A DNA stretch of 64,000 nt from an uncultured Pseudomonadales bacterium (GTDB taxonomy: Bacteria; Pseudomonadota; Gammaproteobacteria; Pseudomonadales; Azotimanducaceae). The position numbers and the translations under genes were made by a program. The notes below the pieces were generated by a model. It ran no database searches. It saw only the letters and a list, made by a program, of their open reading frames with translations, and was not told the origin of the DNA. Position 1 is the first letter of the stretch, and the number at the start of each line of letters is the position of its first letter. The DNA is taken from assembly GCA_937921865.1 (NCBI GenBank), contig CAKZWF010000006.1, positions 124,001 through 188,000 of the forward strand. Reading direction: 5' to 3'. Shown in pieces: positions 18,137 through 27,744 of the stretch.

Positions 18137-19043
18137 GGGCAGCATCCGCCTGCGCCAGTCGGCGATCCAGATAGGGCGTTGCTGCATTGGCCAGCAGTAC
18201 CGCAAAAGCGATCCCGTCGGGATGGCTGCCGAAAATCCGTATCAGCACGGTCAGCGAACCCACCAGCAGGCCAAACAACCATTGACCGCGGGCGCTGGCC
18301 GGGTGGGTGACTGGGTCGGTAACTACAAAAAAAGCGGCGAGCATAGTGCCGCCGGTGAACAGGTGATAGCTCGGAGAGCCAGAGCTTGCTGAGCTGCCGC
18401 TGTCATAACCCGCGGCCGCAACGATCACGATGCCAAGCAGCATGCCCGCAGATACCCGCCAGGCCCCCAGTCTCAGCAACAGTAAAACAATCCCGCCGCC
18501 CAGGAAGACCGCGTTAATCCATTCCGCCCCGGCGCCACCGAGTGAACCGAAACCATTTTCCGGATTCCAGATGTCGGCGACGGTCGCACCGCCACGAAAC
18601 TTGAATGCGGTCAGCGCGGTTGCCCCGGACAGCCCGTCGATCAGATCCGGCCAGGTGGAAAGTGCCAGCGGAAATGACAGCAGCGCGGCGGCATAGCCAA
18701 CCATCGCGGGGTTGAAAACGTTGTTGCCCAATCCCCCATAGGCGTACTTAGCCAGTCCGATCGCGGTAATGGTGGCAAACGCCAGTACGCTCAGGGGCAC
18801 GGCCGGTGGCATCGCGGCAGCGATGATCAGCGCGGTCACCAGGCTGCTGCCGTCGCTCAGTCGGTTTAAATCAAGCTGCCCCCTCAGCCGTTGACAGATT
18901 GCCTCGGTAGCAGTTGCAATCACCGCCGCAAACCCGGCATTCACCAATATCATCGGACTGGTCAACCAGGCGGTTACTACCAGTCCCGGAATCAGGCAGG
19001 CGGCCACCATCAGCATGATGCCGCGGGTATCGCGGGCTACCAT
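18129..19043 (-). CDS. rsxD: Electron transport complex subunit RnfD/RsxD
   Basis: Polytopic membrane subunit with covalent FMN. The flavinylation motif is DGLSGATALTAFK. YGGLGNNVFNPAMVGYAAAL, FTGGTMLAAFFVVTDPVT and GSHPDGIAFAVLLANAATPYLD are diagnostic. At 304 residues it is shorter than E. coli RsxD (352): the N-terminal leader before the first helix is trimmed and the loop before the FMN motif is shorter. The ATG overlaps the upstream stop by seven bases (ATGGTAG). Confidence 0.93.
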   Translation of the reverse strand: MVARDTRGIMLMVAACLIPGLVVTAWLTSPMILVNAGFAAVIATATEAICQRLRGQLDLNRLSDGSSLVTALIIAAAMPPAVPLSVLAFATITAIGLAKYAYGGLGNNVFNPAMVGYAAALLSFPLALSTWPDLIDGLSGATALTAFKFRGGATVADIWNPENGFGSLGGAGAEWINAVFLGGGIVLLLLRLGAWRVSAGMLLGIVIVAAAGYDSGSSASSGSPSYHLFTGGTMLAAFFVVTDPVTHPASARGQWLFGLLVGSLTVLIRIFGSHPDGIAFAVLLANAATPYLDRRLAQADAAHG

Positions 19044-19918
19044 TGCCGCGGGCCTGAACGCAGTCTGGCGGAGCGGCGATCGCTGGCAATGACTGCGGCC
19101 TGAGCCAGCCGCTCCTGGCGGCTTTCGAACAGGGCGCGGGCCCGTTTGGCTTCCTGTTCCACCGTGTCCCGGGTTTGAAGTTTGCTTTTTGCCACCGCGA
19201 AGGTTCCCGCCAGATCAAGGCCGCTGGGACAGACCTGATTGCACAGAGCGCACTCAATACAGTCATCAAGACCGTGTGCGATGGCACCGCTGGGTAGTTC
19301 GCTGCGGCTTGTCCACCACAGCAGATCCGGACTCAGATCTTCGGGGCACGCGGGTCGACACAGGCCGCAGCGTATACACGCATCCCCTGTAGCCGCTTGC
19401 GTGGTGGACGGCTGATTACCCGGCCAGGGTTTATCCTGCGCGGGAACCAGACTGATGCAGTCTACCGGGCAGGGGTCCAGGCACAGCTCGCAGCCTGTGC
19501 AGCGATCTTCGATCACCGTGTGCAGCCATTGTGGCGCACCGGCGATAGCGTCGACGGGGCAGGCTTCAATACACAGAAAACAGCCGATGCACTCAGACTC
19601 ATCAATGACCGCACGGACCGGAGCAGGTGTTGGCAGGCGGCCGCCGGACTCACGGCCAAGCAGGTTTTCCATGGCTGCCTGAACGGGTGCGCCGCCCGGT
19701 GGACACTGATCCAGTGGGGCACCTCCGATCACAGCTTCAGCATAGGGGCGGCAGCCCGGATAGCCGCACTGAGCGCACTGGGTTTGAGGCAGCAGCGCAT
19801 CGACAGCGTCGATGAGTTGCGTGTCATCGCTGGCCAGGCGACGCCTGGCCAGCTTCAGCAGCAGCACAACGCTGAACATCAACAGCGGTAACAGTAACAG
19901 TGGCGCGAGATCTCCCAT
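19037..19918 (-). CDS. RnfB fused to the C-terminal ferredoxin domain of RnfC
   Basis: A 293-residue iron-sulfur protein. Residues 1 to about 28 are a membrane anchor. The RnfB cluster domain has C48, C51, C56 and C72 (TQCAQCGYPGCRPYAE). Two [4Fe-4S] ferredoxin motifs follow (C110-C120 and C140-C150). This RnfB-like part ends near residue 165. Residues about 178-293 then match the end of RnfC rather than RnfB: CIRCGLCRPACPEDL, FDC-like DDCIECALCNQVCPSGL, and a charged helix EAKRARALFESRQERL. The roughly 350-residue N-terminal NADH/flavin part of RnfC is absent, and no other rnfC lies in the operon. The start codon overlaps the rsxA stop by one base. Electron input therefore cannot follow the textbook RnfC route unless another subunit supplies it. 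Confidence 0.88.
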   Translation of the reverse strand: MGDLAPLLLLPLLMFSVVLLLKLARRRLASDDTQLIDAVDALLPQTQCAQCGYPGCRPYAEAVIGGAPLDQCPPGGAPVQAAMENLLGRESGGRLPTPAPVRAVIDESECIGCFLCIEACPVDAIAGAPQWLHTVIEDRCTGCELCLDPCPVDCISLVPAQDKPWPGNQPSTTQAATGDACIRCGLCRPACPEDLSPDLLWWTSRSELPSGAIAHGLDDCIECALCNQVCPSGLDLAGTFAVAKSKLQTRDTVEQEAKRARALFESRQERLAQAAVIASDRRSARLRSGPRQW

Positions 19919-20496
19919 CAGACACCAAATCCGGCGAAACCCATAAATGCCATCGACAGAATTCCAGCGGTAATCAGGGTAATGGGTGTGCCAGAAAACG
20001 CTTCCGGAATTCGGGCATCCTGCAGCCGTTCGCGGATCGCAGCGAACAGAACCATGACCAGCGTAAAGCCCAGCGCTGCGCCGCTGGCGTAGGCGATGGT
20101 TGCGGCGAAGCTCAGCGACTGTTGCAGTGCCAGCAGCGCGACACCGAGTACAGCGCAGTTGGTGGTGATCAGAGGCAGATAGATGCCCAGCACCTGATGA
20201 AGCAGCGGGCTGGTGCTGCGCAGGTACAGCTCGGTTAGCTGGACCACGCTGGCGATGACCACTATGAAGACTATGATCCTGAGGAATTCCAGACCCAGAG
20301 GCACCAGCAGCTGATGATGCAGCACATAGGTTGCGACGGCGGATAACGTCAACACAAAGGTTGTTGCCAGTCCCATCGCAGCGGCGGTGTCATAACGCCC
20401 CGTCGAGCCGATGAACGGACACAACCCGAGAAATTGCGCGAGCACGAAGTTGTTGACCAGAAGAGCACCGAGAAGAATGAGCGCCAGATCGGCCAT
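19918..20496 (-). CDS. rsxA: Electron transport complex subunit RnfA/RsxA
   Basis: Integral membrane subunit with six hydrophobic helices, 192 residues, the standard length. LVNNFVLAQFLGLCPFIG, PLITTNCAVLGVALL and AAIRERLQDARIPEAF are highly typical of RnfA. It is the first gene of the rnf/rsx operon (A, B-C fusion, D, G, E, nth). It starts 8 bases after the metG stop, so transcription may continue from metG. Confidence 0.95.
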   Translation of the reverse strand: MADLALILLGALLVNNFVLAQFLGLCPFIGSTGRYDTAAAMGLATTFVLTLSAVATYVLHHQLLVPLGLEFLRIIVFIVVIASVVQLTELYLRSTSPLLHQVLGIYLPLITTNCAVLGVALLALQQSLSFAATIAYASGAALGFTLVMVLFAAIRERLQDARIPEAFSGTPITLITAGILSMAFMGFAGFGV

Positions 20497-20504
20497 CAGT
20501 TCAC

Positions 20505-22541
20505 TCAGCGCACAATCATTCCCGGCTGCGCACCGGTGTCGGGAGCGATCAGGAAGATGTCTTTGCCACCAGGTCCGGCCGCCAGGACCATGCCTTCAGA
20601 AACTCCAAAGCGCATCTTCCGGGGTGCCAGATTGCTTACCACTACGGTCAGCTTGCCGACCAGATCCGCCGGGTCGTAAGCCTCGCGGATGCCGGAAAAT
20701 ACCTGTCGCTGTTGATCACCCAGATCGAGAGTCAGCGCCAGCAGTTTGTCTGCACCCTCAACCAGTTCTGCGTTGACGATCTGGGCCACCTTGAGTTCGA
20801 CTTTGTTGAAGTCATCGATACTGATGAAGGGATTCTGCGTTGCGTTTGCTGCCACTTCGGGATCTGCTTCGTTGCTGGACTCAGCTGATGCGCCAGCATC
20901 GGGAACCTTGGATGCTTCGATCAGCTGATCCACCGTTTTTCGATCGAGTCGGGTGATCAACGATTCATAGCGGTTGATTTTATGAGACAGCAGCGGCGCT
21001 GCCGCATCCTCCCAGCGCAGAGGTTCGATGTTCAGGAGTTTTTCAGCCGCCTGCACCATCTTGGGCAGCACCGGTTTCAGGTACACGAGCAACGCCCGAA
21101 ACATGTTGACTGCCTGGCTGCAGACCAGCTGGACGCGTTCGCGTTGGTCTTCCTGTTTGACCAGTTTCCAGGGTTCGTGGCGGGCGATGTACTGATTAGC
21201 CAGGTCAGCCAGTGCGGATACCTCTCGTACCACCTTGCTGGTTTCACCTGCTTCGTAGTAGCCGGCGAGTTCACCTTCAGCTACCACGAACCTGTCCCAG
21301 AGTTCCGGGTCGTCGACACGATCGGCGAGCAATCCGTCGAACTGTTTGTTAATGAAGCCGGAGCAGCGGCTGGCTATGTTGACGATTTTACCGACAAGAT
21401 CCGAATTCACCCGCTGCACAAAGTCATCCAGGTTGATGTCGATGTCGTCGACACTGCCGTTGAGCTTGGTGGCGTAGTAGTAACGCAGGTATTCCGGCTC
21501 CAGGTGCGCCAGATAGGTGCTGGCGTTGATCGCGGTACCGCGGGACTTGGACATCTTGCGTCCTTCCACCGTGACAAAGCCATGAGTGTGGATCCGAGTG
21601 GGTTTGCGGAAACCCGCGCCATCGAGCACTGCGGGCCAGAACAGTGCGTGAAAGTTGATGATGTCTTTGCCGATGAAATGGTGCACTTCGCTTGAATTTT
21701 CCGGCAGCCAGTAATCGTCGAAGCTCAGGGTGTTGCCCTGATCAACCAGATTCTGAAAGCTGGCCATGTAGCCGATGGGTGCATCCATCCAGACGTAGAA
21801 ATACTTGTCTGTGGTTCCCGGAATCAGAAATCCGAAGTAAGGAGCGTCGCGGGAAATGTCCCAGGGTTTCAGACCGCTATCCAGCCACTCGGCGAGCTTG
21901 TTGGCTACCTGTGCCGACACTGCGCCGCTGGTTGTCCAGTCTTTGAGCATGTTTGTGTATTGCGGCAGATCGAAAAAGTAATGCTCGGATTTGCTCAGCG
22001 CGGGCGTGGCGCCGGAAATCAGCGACCGTGGATTACCCAGGTCGGTCGCATCGTAGGTGGCACCACAAGCCTCACAGTTGTCGCCGTATTGATCTGGCGT
22101 CTTGCAGCGCGGGCATTCGCCTTTGACAAAGCGGTCAGCGAGAAACATTTTGCGCTCAGGGTCGTACAGCTGCTGGACTTCGCGAGTGAAGATAAGCGAG
22201 CGGTCTTTTAGACGATTGAAAATCAGCTCGGCGAAATGTCGATTTTCCTCAGAATGGGTTGAGTAGTAGTTATCATGCTCGACCAGGAAGTGGCGAAAAT
22301 CTTCGGCGTGCTCGACCCGGATTTTTTCGATCAGTTGCTCTGGCGTAACGCCTTCTTCTTCTGCTTTCAGCATCGTCGCAGTGCCGTGGGTGTCGTCGGC
22401 ACACACATAGCTGACCTGATGGCCACGCATTCTCTGAAAACGTACCCAGATGTCGGTCTGAATGTGTTCCAGCAGGTGGCCGATGTGGATGGCGCCGTTG
22501 GCATTGGGCAAGGCGCTGGTCACGAGTATGCGTCTTGTCAT
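20505..22541 (-). CDS. metG: Methionyl-tRNA synthetase
   Basis: Charges tRNA-Met with methionine. The 678-residue protein has the HIGH motif ([14 protein letters not shown]), a zinc-binding insertion with CPRC and CEAC, the KMSKS loop ([11 protein letters not shown]) and the C-terminal dimerising tRNA-binding domain ([20 protein letters not shown]...[12 protein letters not shown]). The domain order is that of E. coli MetG. It is divergent from mrp, an arrangement common in gammaproteobacteria. Confidence 0.97.
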   Translation of the reverse strand: MTRRILVTSALPNANGAIHIGHLLEHIQTDIWVRFQRMRGHQVSYVCADDTHGTATMLKAEEEGVTPEQLIEKIRVEHAEDFRHFLVEHDNYYSTHSEENRHFAELIFNRLKDRSLIFTREVQQLYDPERKMFLADRFVKGECPRCKTPDQYGDNCEACGATYDATDLGNPRSLISGATPALSKSEHYFFDLPQYTNMLKDWTTSGAVSAQVANKLAEWLDSGLKPWDISRDAPYFGFLIPGTTDKYFYVWMDAPIGYMASFQNLVDQGNTLSFDDYWLPENSSEVHHFIGKDIINFHALFWPAVLDGAGFRKPTRIHTHGFVTVEGRKMSKSRGTAINASTYLAHLEPEYLRYYYATKLNGSVDDIDINLDDFVQRVNSDLVGKIVNIASRCSGFINKQFDGLLADRVDDPELWDRFVVAEGELAGYYEAGETSKVVREVSALADLANQYIARHEPWKLVKQEDQRERVQLVCSQAVNMFRALLVYLKPVLPKMVQAAEKLLNIEPLRWEDAAAPLLSHKINRYESLITRLDRKTVDQLIEASKVPDAGASAESSNEADPEVAANATQNPFISIDDFNKVELKVAQIVNAELVEGADKLLALTLDLGDQQRQVFSGIREAYDPADLVGKLTVVVSNLAPRKMRFGVSEGMVLAAGPGGKDIFLIAPDTGAQPGMIVR

Positions 22542-22600
22542 TGAAGCAGACTTCCGAGGCTAGGGTGGCGAGAAACCCGCGACTATAACCGCAACTCGCC

Positions 22601-22606
22601 TATAAT
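22601..22606 (+). promoter_or_regulatory. Candidate -10 element for mrp
   Basis: A perfect TATAAT lies 30 bases upstream of the mrp ATG in the 94-base metG-mrp divergent gap. No good -35 hexamer is present at the expected 16-18 base spacing, so this rests on the -10 alone. Confidence 0.4.
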
Positions 22607-22635
22607 GCGCGCTCTTTGAGGAACCCGTCGCTGAC

Positions 22636-23655
22636 ATGAAAGTTGAAGATTTTATCGATCCATATCTGCATAAAACCTGGGCTGAACTGGGTGCGAGAAT
22701 TCTTACCAGCGGCAACAGAGTTTCGGTGACGCTCGGCTATCCGGCGCAGGGTCTGGTCAGCGATTACCAGGCGAACCTGCGGCAGTTTCTGGCCACTGAA
22801 GACCTTGAGCTGGATCTTCGCTTTGCTGCGCCATCGAGGCGGGGTGGACCGCAGATCCGCAACATTATCGCGGTGGCGTCGGGGAAAGGTGGTGTTGGTA
22901 AGTCCACCACTGCGGTCAACCTGGCGTTGGCGTTGGACGCAGAAGGCGCCAAGGTTGGACTGCTCGACGCGGACATCTATGGCCCGAGCCAGGGCATGAT
23001 GTTGGGGGTTGAAGAGGGTCGGCGTCCGGAGATCAAAGACGGCAAGAGCTTTACGCCAATCAAAGCCCACGGCCTGCAGACCATGTCGATGAGTTTCATG
23101 GTGTCAGAGAACACCCCGATGGTCTGGCGTGGTCCGATGGCATCTGGAGCGCTGCAGCAACTGCTGTCACAGACCGCCTGGGATGACCTCGACTACCTGA
23201 TTGTCGATATGCCCCCCGGCACCGGTGACATTCAGTTGACGCTGTCTCAGCAGGTTCCCGTCGCCGGTGCGGTGATCGTCACGACTCCCCAGGACATTGC
23301 GCTGATGGATGCCCGCAAAGGCATAGAAATGTTCCGCAAGGTGGATATCCCAGTGCTGGGTGTGATCGAAAACATGAGCAGTTTCTGTTGTCCCAACTGC
23401 GGATTTGAGACTGCTCTGTTCGGCAGCGGTGGCGGCGCGCGGATCGCCGCAGATTTCGCAACCCCGCTGCTGGCGCAGCTGCCGCTGACAATGAGTATCC
23501 GTGAGCAGGCGGATGGTGGTGAGCCTTCGGTGATTGCAGAGCCTGACGGTGACATAGCCGGTCGTTATCGTGATGCCGCGCGCTTCATGGCGGCGCGACT
23601 GTGGGGGCTGCAGAGTCAGGCACCCGCACCCACCATCAGTGTTGCGGACGACTAG
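22636..23655 (+). CDS. apbC: Mrp/ApbC iron-sulfur cluster carrier ATPase
   Basis: P-loop NTPase of the ParA/MinD superfamily that carries [4Fe-4S] clusters. The deviant Walker A is VASGKGGVGKSTTAVNLA, followed by LLDADIYGPSQ and VDMPPGTGD. The conserved CPNC pair (SSFCCPNCGFET) that binds the cluster at the dimer interface is present. A short DUF59-like N-terminal segment (residues about 1-70) precedes the ATPase. Length (339) is normal. dcd follows 23 bases after the stop and is probably co-transcribed. Confidence 0.94.
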   Translation: MKVEDFIDPYLHKTWAELGARILTSGNRVSVTLGYPAQGLVSDYQANLRQFLATEDLELDLRFAAPSRRGGPQIRNIIAVASGKGGVGKSTTAVNLALALDAEGAKVGLLDADIYGPSQGMMLGVEEGRRPEIKDGKSFTPIKAHGLQTMSMSFMVSENTPMVWRGPMASGALQQLLSQTAWDDLDYLIVDMPPGTGDIQLTLSQQVPVAGAVIVTTPQDIALMDARKGIEMFRKVDIPVLGVIENMSSFCCPNCGFETALFGSGGGARIAADFATPLLAQLPLTMSIREQADGGEPSVIAEPDGDIAGRYRDAARFMAARLWGLQSQAPAPTISVADD

Positions 23656-23678
23656 CCCGGTAATTAGGAAAATACGTT

Positions 23679-24242
23679 ATGACGATCAAATCGGATCGAT
23701 GGATCCGCGAAATGGCCGGAAAAGGCATGATTGAACCCTTTGAGCCTAATCAGGTTCGATTCTCAGGGGGCGACAAGGTCATTTCATATGGCACCTCGAG
23801 TTATGGTTACGATGTGCGCTGTCAGGGACAGTTCAAGGTTTTCACCAACATCAACTCGGCTACTGTGGACCCGAAAGCGTTCGATGCGCGCAGCTTTGTC
23901 GACGTTGAGGGTGACGTCTGCGTGATTCCACCTAATTCTTTTGCACTGGCCAGCACCGTGGAGTACTTCCGGATACCGGCAGACGTGCTGACTATCTGTC
24001 TCGGCAAATCCACCTACGCGCGCTGTGGCATCATTGTTAATGTCACCCCGCTGGAACCCGAGTGGGAAGGTCACGTGACCCTGGAATTTTCCAATACCAC
24101 CACGCTGCCGGCAAAGATCTACGCCAATGAAGGGGTGGCGCAGATGCTGTTCTTTCAGTCGGATGAACGGTGCGAAACCACCTACAAGGATCGCGGTGGT
24201 AAATACCAGGGGCAGGTGGGTGTGACGCTGCCGAAACCTTAG
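23679..24242 (+). CDS. dcd: dCTP deaminase
   Basis: Deaminates dCTP to dUTP, the main route to dTMP in gammaproteobacteria. The 187-residue protein contains [24 protein letters not shown] (active-site region), [19 protein letters not shown] and the C-terminal [10 protein letters not shown]. The start is supported by the TTAGGAAAATACGTT leader and the family N terminus. It converges with purM. Confidence 0.96.
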   Translation: MTIKSDRWIREMAGKGMIEPFEPNQVRFSGGDKVISYGTSSYGYDVRCQGQFKVFTNINSATVDPKAFDARSFVDVEGDVCVIPPNSFALASTVEYFRIPADVLTICLGKSTYARCGIIVNVTPLEPEWEGHVTLEFSNTTTLPAKIYANEGVAQMLFFQSDERCETTYKDRGGKYQGQVGVTLPKP

Positions 24243-24249
24243 TCAGGTA

Positions 24250-25287
24250 TCAGGAGATCAGGATCTGGCCGTTGCCAACGTCGGTGTCCGGAGCGGTCAG
24301 CTTGCCGATGACGGATGCCGTCTCACCTTGATCGCGCAGGGTCTGCAGAGTGTTTTCCACATCCGCTTCGGCCACACAAACCACAAAGCCGCAGCCGCAG
24401 TTGAAGGTGCGCAGCATCTCCGTTTCGTCGATATTGCCAGCCTGCTGCAGCCAGCTGAAGACCTCCGGCCGGCTCCAGGCATCAACATCGAGCAGTGCGG
24501 CGATATCGTCGCGGCCGCTCCACATCCGGGGCAGATTTTCCAGCAGTCCGCCGCCGGTGATGTGTGACATACCGAGCACGGTAACCGAGTCGCGCAGAGC
24601 CAGAATACTGCGGGCATAGATACGTGTGGGCGCCATGAGCTGGTCGAGCAGCTGGGCGCTGACGGTGGTACCCGAGCTTTCGATCACGCGACGAATCAGC
24701 GAGTAACCGTTGGAGTGCGGACCGGTGCTGGCCAGGCCAATCAGACGGGTACCCGGGATCAGGTCTGCGCCGCTGACAATCTCAGCTTTTTCGACCACGC
24801 CAACACAAAACCCTGCCAGATCGTAGTCGCCATCGCCGTAGAAACCCGGCATTTCTGCGGTTTCTCCACCAACCAGCGCGCAGCCGGCAAGCTCACAGCC
24901 AGCAGCGATGCCTTTGATTACCCGCTCGGCAGTATCCACATCGAGCTTGCCGGTCGCGTAGTAATCAAGGAACAGAAAGGGTTCGGCACCGGTCACCAGC
25001 ACATCGTTGGCGCACATGGCCACCAGATCCTGGCCAACCTGATCGTGGCGATTGAAATCGATCGCGAGTTTCAGCTTGGTGCCGACACCGTCGGTGCCTG
25101 TGACCAGGACCGGTTGGCGATAACCACTGGGCAGTTCTGCAAGGGCAGCAAATCCGCCGATACCGCCAAGCTGTTCGGGGCGTCGGGTGGCGCGAGCAGC
25201 CGGGGCAATTCGCTGCACCAGTTCATTGCCGGCATCGATGTTTACACCCGCGTCACGATAGGTAAGGCCTTTGCTCAAGACGACCAC
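24250..25287 (-). CDS. purM: Phosphoribosylformylglycinamidine cyclo-ligase
   Basis: Closes the imidazole ring to form AIR in purine synthesis. [48 protein letters not shown] and [13 protein letters not shown] are family hallmarks. The open frame extends far upstream (to 26109), but that part is antisense to another gene. The GTG at 25287 gives exactly 345 residues, the E. coli length; a TTG three codons later is an alternative. There is no evident Shine-Dalgarno sequence. purN, the frequent partner, is not downstream. It diverges from the DUF2066 gene. Confidence 0.94.
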   Translation of the reverse strand: MVVLSKGLTYRDAGVNIDAGNELVQRIAPAARATRRPEQLGGIGGFAALAELPSGYRQPVLVTGTDGVGTKLKLAIDFNRHDQVGQDLVAMCANDVLVTGAEPFLFLDYYATGKLDVDTAERVIKGIAAGCELAGCALVGGETAEMPGFYGDGDYDLAGFCVGVVEKAEIVSGADLIPGTRLIGLASTGPHSNGYSLIRRVIESSGTTVSAQLLDQLMAPTRIYARSILALRDSVTVLGMSHITGGGLLENLPRMWSGRDDIAALLDVDAWSRPEVFSWLQQAGNIDETEMLRTFNCGCGFVVCVAEADVENTLQTLRDQGETASVIGKLTAPDTDVGNGQILIS

Positions 25288-25377
25288 TGCTATGGGATTT
25301 CGAGGGGCGCAGAGTCTACCAGACCTCGCCTGGCGATTTCGGTAAACTTCGGCACCGTTGTTGTTTGGAGGCGACCT

Positions 25378-26466
25378 TTGCCGAGACCGGGATTCCGATG
25401 GCTGACGCGGCTGACGCTCGGTGCGTGGCTGCTGTGCAGTGCCGCCGGCACTCACGCCGTCAGCGTGGTGCCGTGGCTGTATGAAGTAGCGGTTCCGGTA
25501 GACAGCCAGTCCACGGCCGACCGTCAGCGCGCGTCGAGTCAGGCGCTGCTGATCATGCTGGCTCGTGCCACCGGGCTTTCCTACGTACCGCGCAGTGAGC
25601 CGGTTCGGGAGGCGCTTGCGAACCCGGAGCGCTACTACAATGAATTCAGCTTCGCGAACCAGAGCGACGAGGGCCTCGACCTGCTGATTCAGTTCGATCC
25701 ACGCGCCGTGCTCGAGTTGCTCAAGCGTGCCGATCTGCCGATCTGGCGCTCGGCTCGTGATCGGGTGGTTGCCTGGCTGGTGCTGGAGCGTGGTGGTGAG
25801 CGAATTCTGGTCGGGGCTGCAACCACGGACGAAGCATCCGCGGAGCAAGCGAGGGCGGATGAAGTGAAGACTGCGCTGGTCGAAAGATCCCGGGATCGAG
25901 GCCTGGATCTCAGTCTGCCGTTGCTGGATCTGGAGGATCAGCTCAATGTCACTCCGGCCGCGGTCTGGGGCCGGCTGTCGCAGGTGCTGGAACCCGCCTC
26001 GCGCCGCTACGATGCGGATGTACTTCTGGTCGGTCGCCTGCAGGAGACTGCGCCTGACCAGTGGCTGGGTGAGTGGGAGTTCTGGCTGGATAATCAGGTG
26101 CTTACCCATCAGACCAGCGGACCTGATCTGCTGACCCAGGCTGCCCAGATGGTGGATCTGCTCACAGACGAACTGGCTGCGCGTAACGCGGTGCTAGGAC
26201 GTGAGTCCGGAGCGCTGCAGCTGTCCGTCAGCGGCGTCCGTAATCCTGCGGACTATGGCAGCCTGCTCAGCTATCTGCGCAGTCTGGAATTTATTGATGC
26301 AGTCGCCGTCAGCCGGCTGCAGGGGGATCGACTGTGGATCGATCTGCAGACCCGGGCCGATGCCGATCAGCTCGGGGATCTGTTTGAAGCTGACGGACAG
26401 ATGTTCAGGGATCGGTTGGCCCTGGTGGGCGCTGCTGATCTGCAACTGGTCTGGCGTCAGCAGTGA
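25378..26466 (+). CDS. DUF2066 family exported protein
   Basis: A 362-residue protein of unknown function in the DUF2066 family. An N-terminal signal peptide is evident (basic start, hydrophobic core [13 protein letters not shown], cleavage near THA), so it is probably periplasmic or outer-membrane associated. The frame stays open for 660 bases upstream, but the TTG at 25378 has GGAGG six bases before it and places the signal peptide at the N terminus. The genomic setting (divergent from purM, upstream of pgsA-like and hda) is that seen for this family in other gammaproteobacteria. Its stop overlaps the next start as GTGA. Confidence 0.85.
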   Translation: MPRPGFRWLTRLTLGAWLLCSAAGTHAVSVVPWLYEVAVPVDSQSTADRQRASSQALLIMLARATGLSYVPRSEPVREALANPERYYNEFSFANQSDEGLDLLIQFDPRAVLELLKRADLPIWRSARDRVVAWLVLERGGERILVGAATTDEASAEQARADEVKTALVERSRDRGLDLSLPLLDLEDQLNVTPAAVWGRLSQVLEPASRRYDADVLLVGRLQETAPDQWLGEWEFWLDNQVLTHQTSGPDLLTQAAQMVDLLTDELAARNAVLGRESGALQLSVSGVRNPADYGSLLSYLRSLEFIDAVAVSRLQGDRLWIDLQTRADADQLGDLFEADGQMFRDRLALVGAADLQLVWRQQ

Positions 26467-27044
26467 TCGAACTTTCACCGCGGCAGATTCCCAACCTCAT
26501 CACCCTGCTGCGGATTGTGCTGGTGTTTCCGACGACCTGGCTGCTGTGGGAGTCGAGGTATGTTGAAGGTCTGATTCTGATGAGTGTGGCGGGTGCCAGC
26601 GATGCGCTCGACGGCTGGCTGGCCCGTCGTTTTCAGTGGGGCAGCCGGTTCGGTGCAGCCATGGATCCGGTGGCTGACAAGCTGCTGGTGGCGGCAATGT
26701 TCATCGTTTTCACCTGGCAGGGGCATATTGATCTGTGGCTCACGGCCATTGTCCTGACGCGGGATTTCATCATCCTGACCGGGGCTGCGAGTTATCGGCT
26801 GCTGTTCGAACCAATCGAATTTGCGCCGACCTTCATCAGTAAAGCCAACACGGCGATGCAGATTGTCACCGTGCTGTTGATGCTGCTGGCATTGTGTGAA
26901 TTTCCGCACGTCAGTCCGTTTGCCGGAATGTTAGCAGACCCCTACTGTTTCTATATTCTTGCGGTACTCGGTGTCAGTTCCGGCCTGGACTACGTTATCA
27001 CCTGGGGACAGCGGGCCTGGCGTCACGGCCGACGTTTTTCATGA
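26463..27044 (+). CDS. CDP-alcohol phosphatidyltransferase (PgsA-like)
   Basis: Membrane enzyme that transfers a phosphatidyl group from CDP-diacylglycerol to an alcohol, most likely glycerol-3-phosphate or phosphatidylglycerol. The signature D-G-x2-A-R-x8-G-x3-D-x3-D is complete in LDGWLARRFQWGSRFGAAMD plus PVAD. About five hydrophobic helices follow. Whether the product is PGP (PgsA) or cardiolipin-type lipid cannot be decided from motifs alone. The GTG start overlaps the DUF2066 stop (GTGA). Confidence 0.88.
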   Translation: MIELSPRQIPNLITLLRIVLVFPTTWLLWESRYVEGLILMSVAGASDALDGWLARRFQWGSRFGAAMDPVADKLLVAAMFIVFTWQGHIDLWLTAIVLTRDFIILTGAASYRLLFEPIEFAPTFISKANTAMQIVTVLLMLLALCEFPHVSPFAGMLADPYCFYILAVLGVSSGLDYVITWGQRAWRHGRRFS

Positions 27045-27054
27045 TTGTGCAGCC

Positions 27055-27744
27055 ATGACCGTACGGCAATTACCGATTCCTCTGGCGGTGAACGGTGCGT
27101 GTGATTTTGCCAGTTTCCGAACCGGTGACAACGCGGAACTGCTGGCTCAACTGCGAACACTGGCTCTGCTGCCTGATGGCATTGGTCTGTGGCTGTGGGG
27201 TGAAGGGGGTTCAGGGCGCAGTCACCTGCTGCAGGCGCTGTGTCAGGAGGCAACATCACACCAGTACCCGGCGATCTATCTGCCGCTGGCGACACTGGCC
27301 GCTGACCCGGAAGCGATAGACGGTCTCGAAGGAGGCGTGATAGCGATCGATGACGTGGAACTCTGGCTTGGTGATCGCAGGCTCGAAACCGCACTGATGG
27401 CCCTCTATCAGCGACAACTCACCAGCACCGGCGTGCTCGTAGTTGCAGCGGGCTCTGCAGCGGTCGGGGCCAACTTCGCGCTGCCGGATCTGGCATCGCG
27501 TCTGCGCGCTTTGCCTTCATTCCGGGTGCAGCCGCTTGGGGATGCTGATCTCGTGGCGGTGCTCAAAGCAGCCGCCCACCAACGCGGGCTGATTCTGAAC
27601 AAGATCACTGCTGATTTCTGGATTACCCGCTCTCGACGCAGTCTGCCAACCCTGCTGGCGGAGCTGGACGAACTGGATCGGGTGGCGCTGGCTGCGCAAC
27701 GGCGTCTTACCATACCTCTGCTGAAAGACGTGCTGAAACTGTGA
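27055..27744 (+). CDS. hda: DnaA regulatory inactivator Hda
   Basis: AAA+ protein that, with the DNA-loaded sliding clamp, stimulates ATP hydrolysis by DnaA and so limits re-initiation. The N-terminal clamp-binding motif is RQLPIPLAV. The nucleotide loop is LWGEGGSGRSHLLQA, with arginine where Walker A normally has lysine. Walker B is VIAIDDVELW. The C-terminal helical part ends LPTLLAELDELDRVALAAQRRLTIPLLKDVL. I chose the ATG at 27055 (229 residues); an upstream in-frame ATG lies inside the pgsA-like gene. The stop overlaps the next GTG. Confidence 0.92.
   Translation: MTVRQLPIPLAVNGACDFASFRTGDNAELLAQLRTLALLPDGIGLWLWGEGGSGRSHLLQALCQEATSHQYPAIYLPLATLAADPEAIDGLEGGVIAIDDVELWLGDRRLETALMALYQRQLTSTGVLVVAAGSAAVGANFALPDLASRLRALPSFRVQPLGDADLVAVLKAAAHQRGLILNKITADFWITRSRRSLPTLLAELDELDRVALAAQRRLTIPLLKDVLKL

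Noticed and set aside
19037-19918. Frameshift or interrupted separate rnfB and rnfC genes
   Set aside because: The frame is continuous, the cluster motifs are all intact, and no DNA remains between the RnfB and RnfC parts to hold the missing N-terminal domain.
24715-25377. 660-base open extension upstream of the DUF2066 gene
   Set aside because: It is antisense to purM and would bury the signal peptide; the TTG at 25378 has a well-spaced GGAGG.
25288-26109. Long open extension upstream of purM
   Set aside because: It is antisense to the DUF2066 gene and unlike PurM; the GTG at 25287 gives the standard family length.
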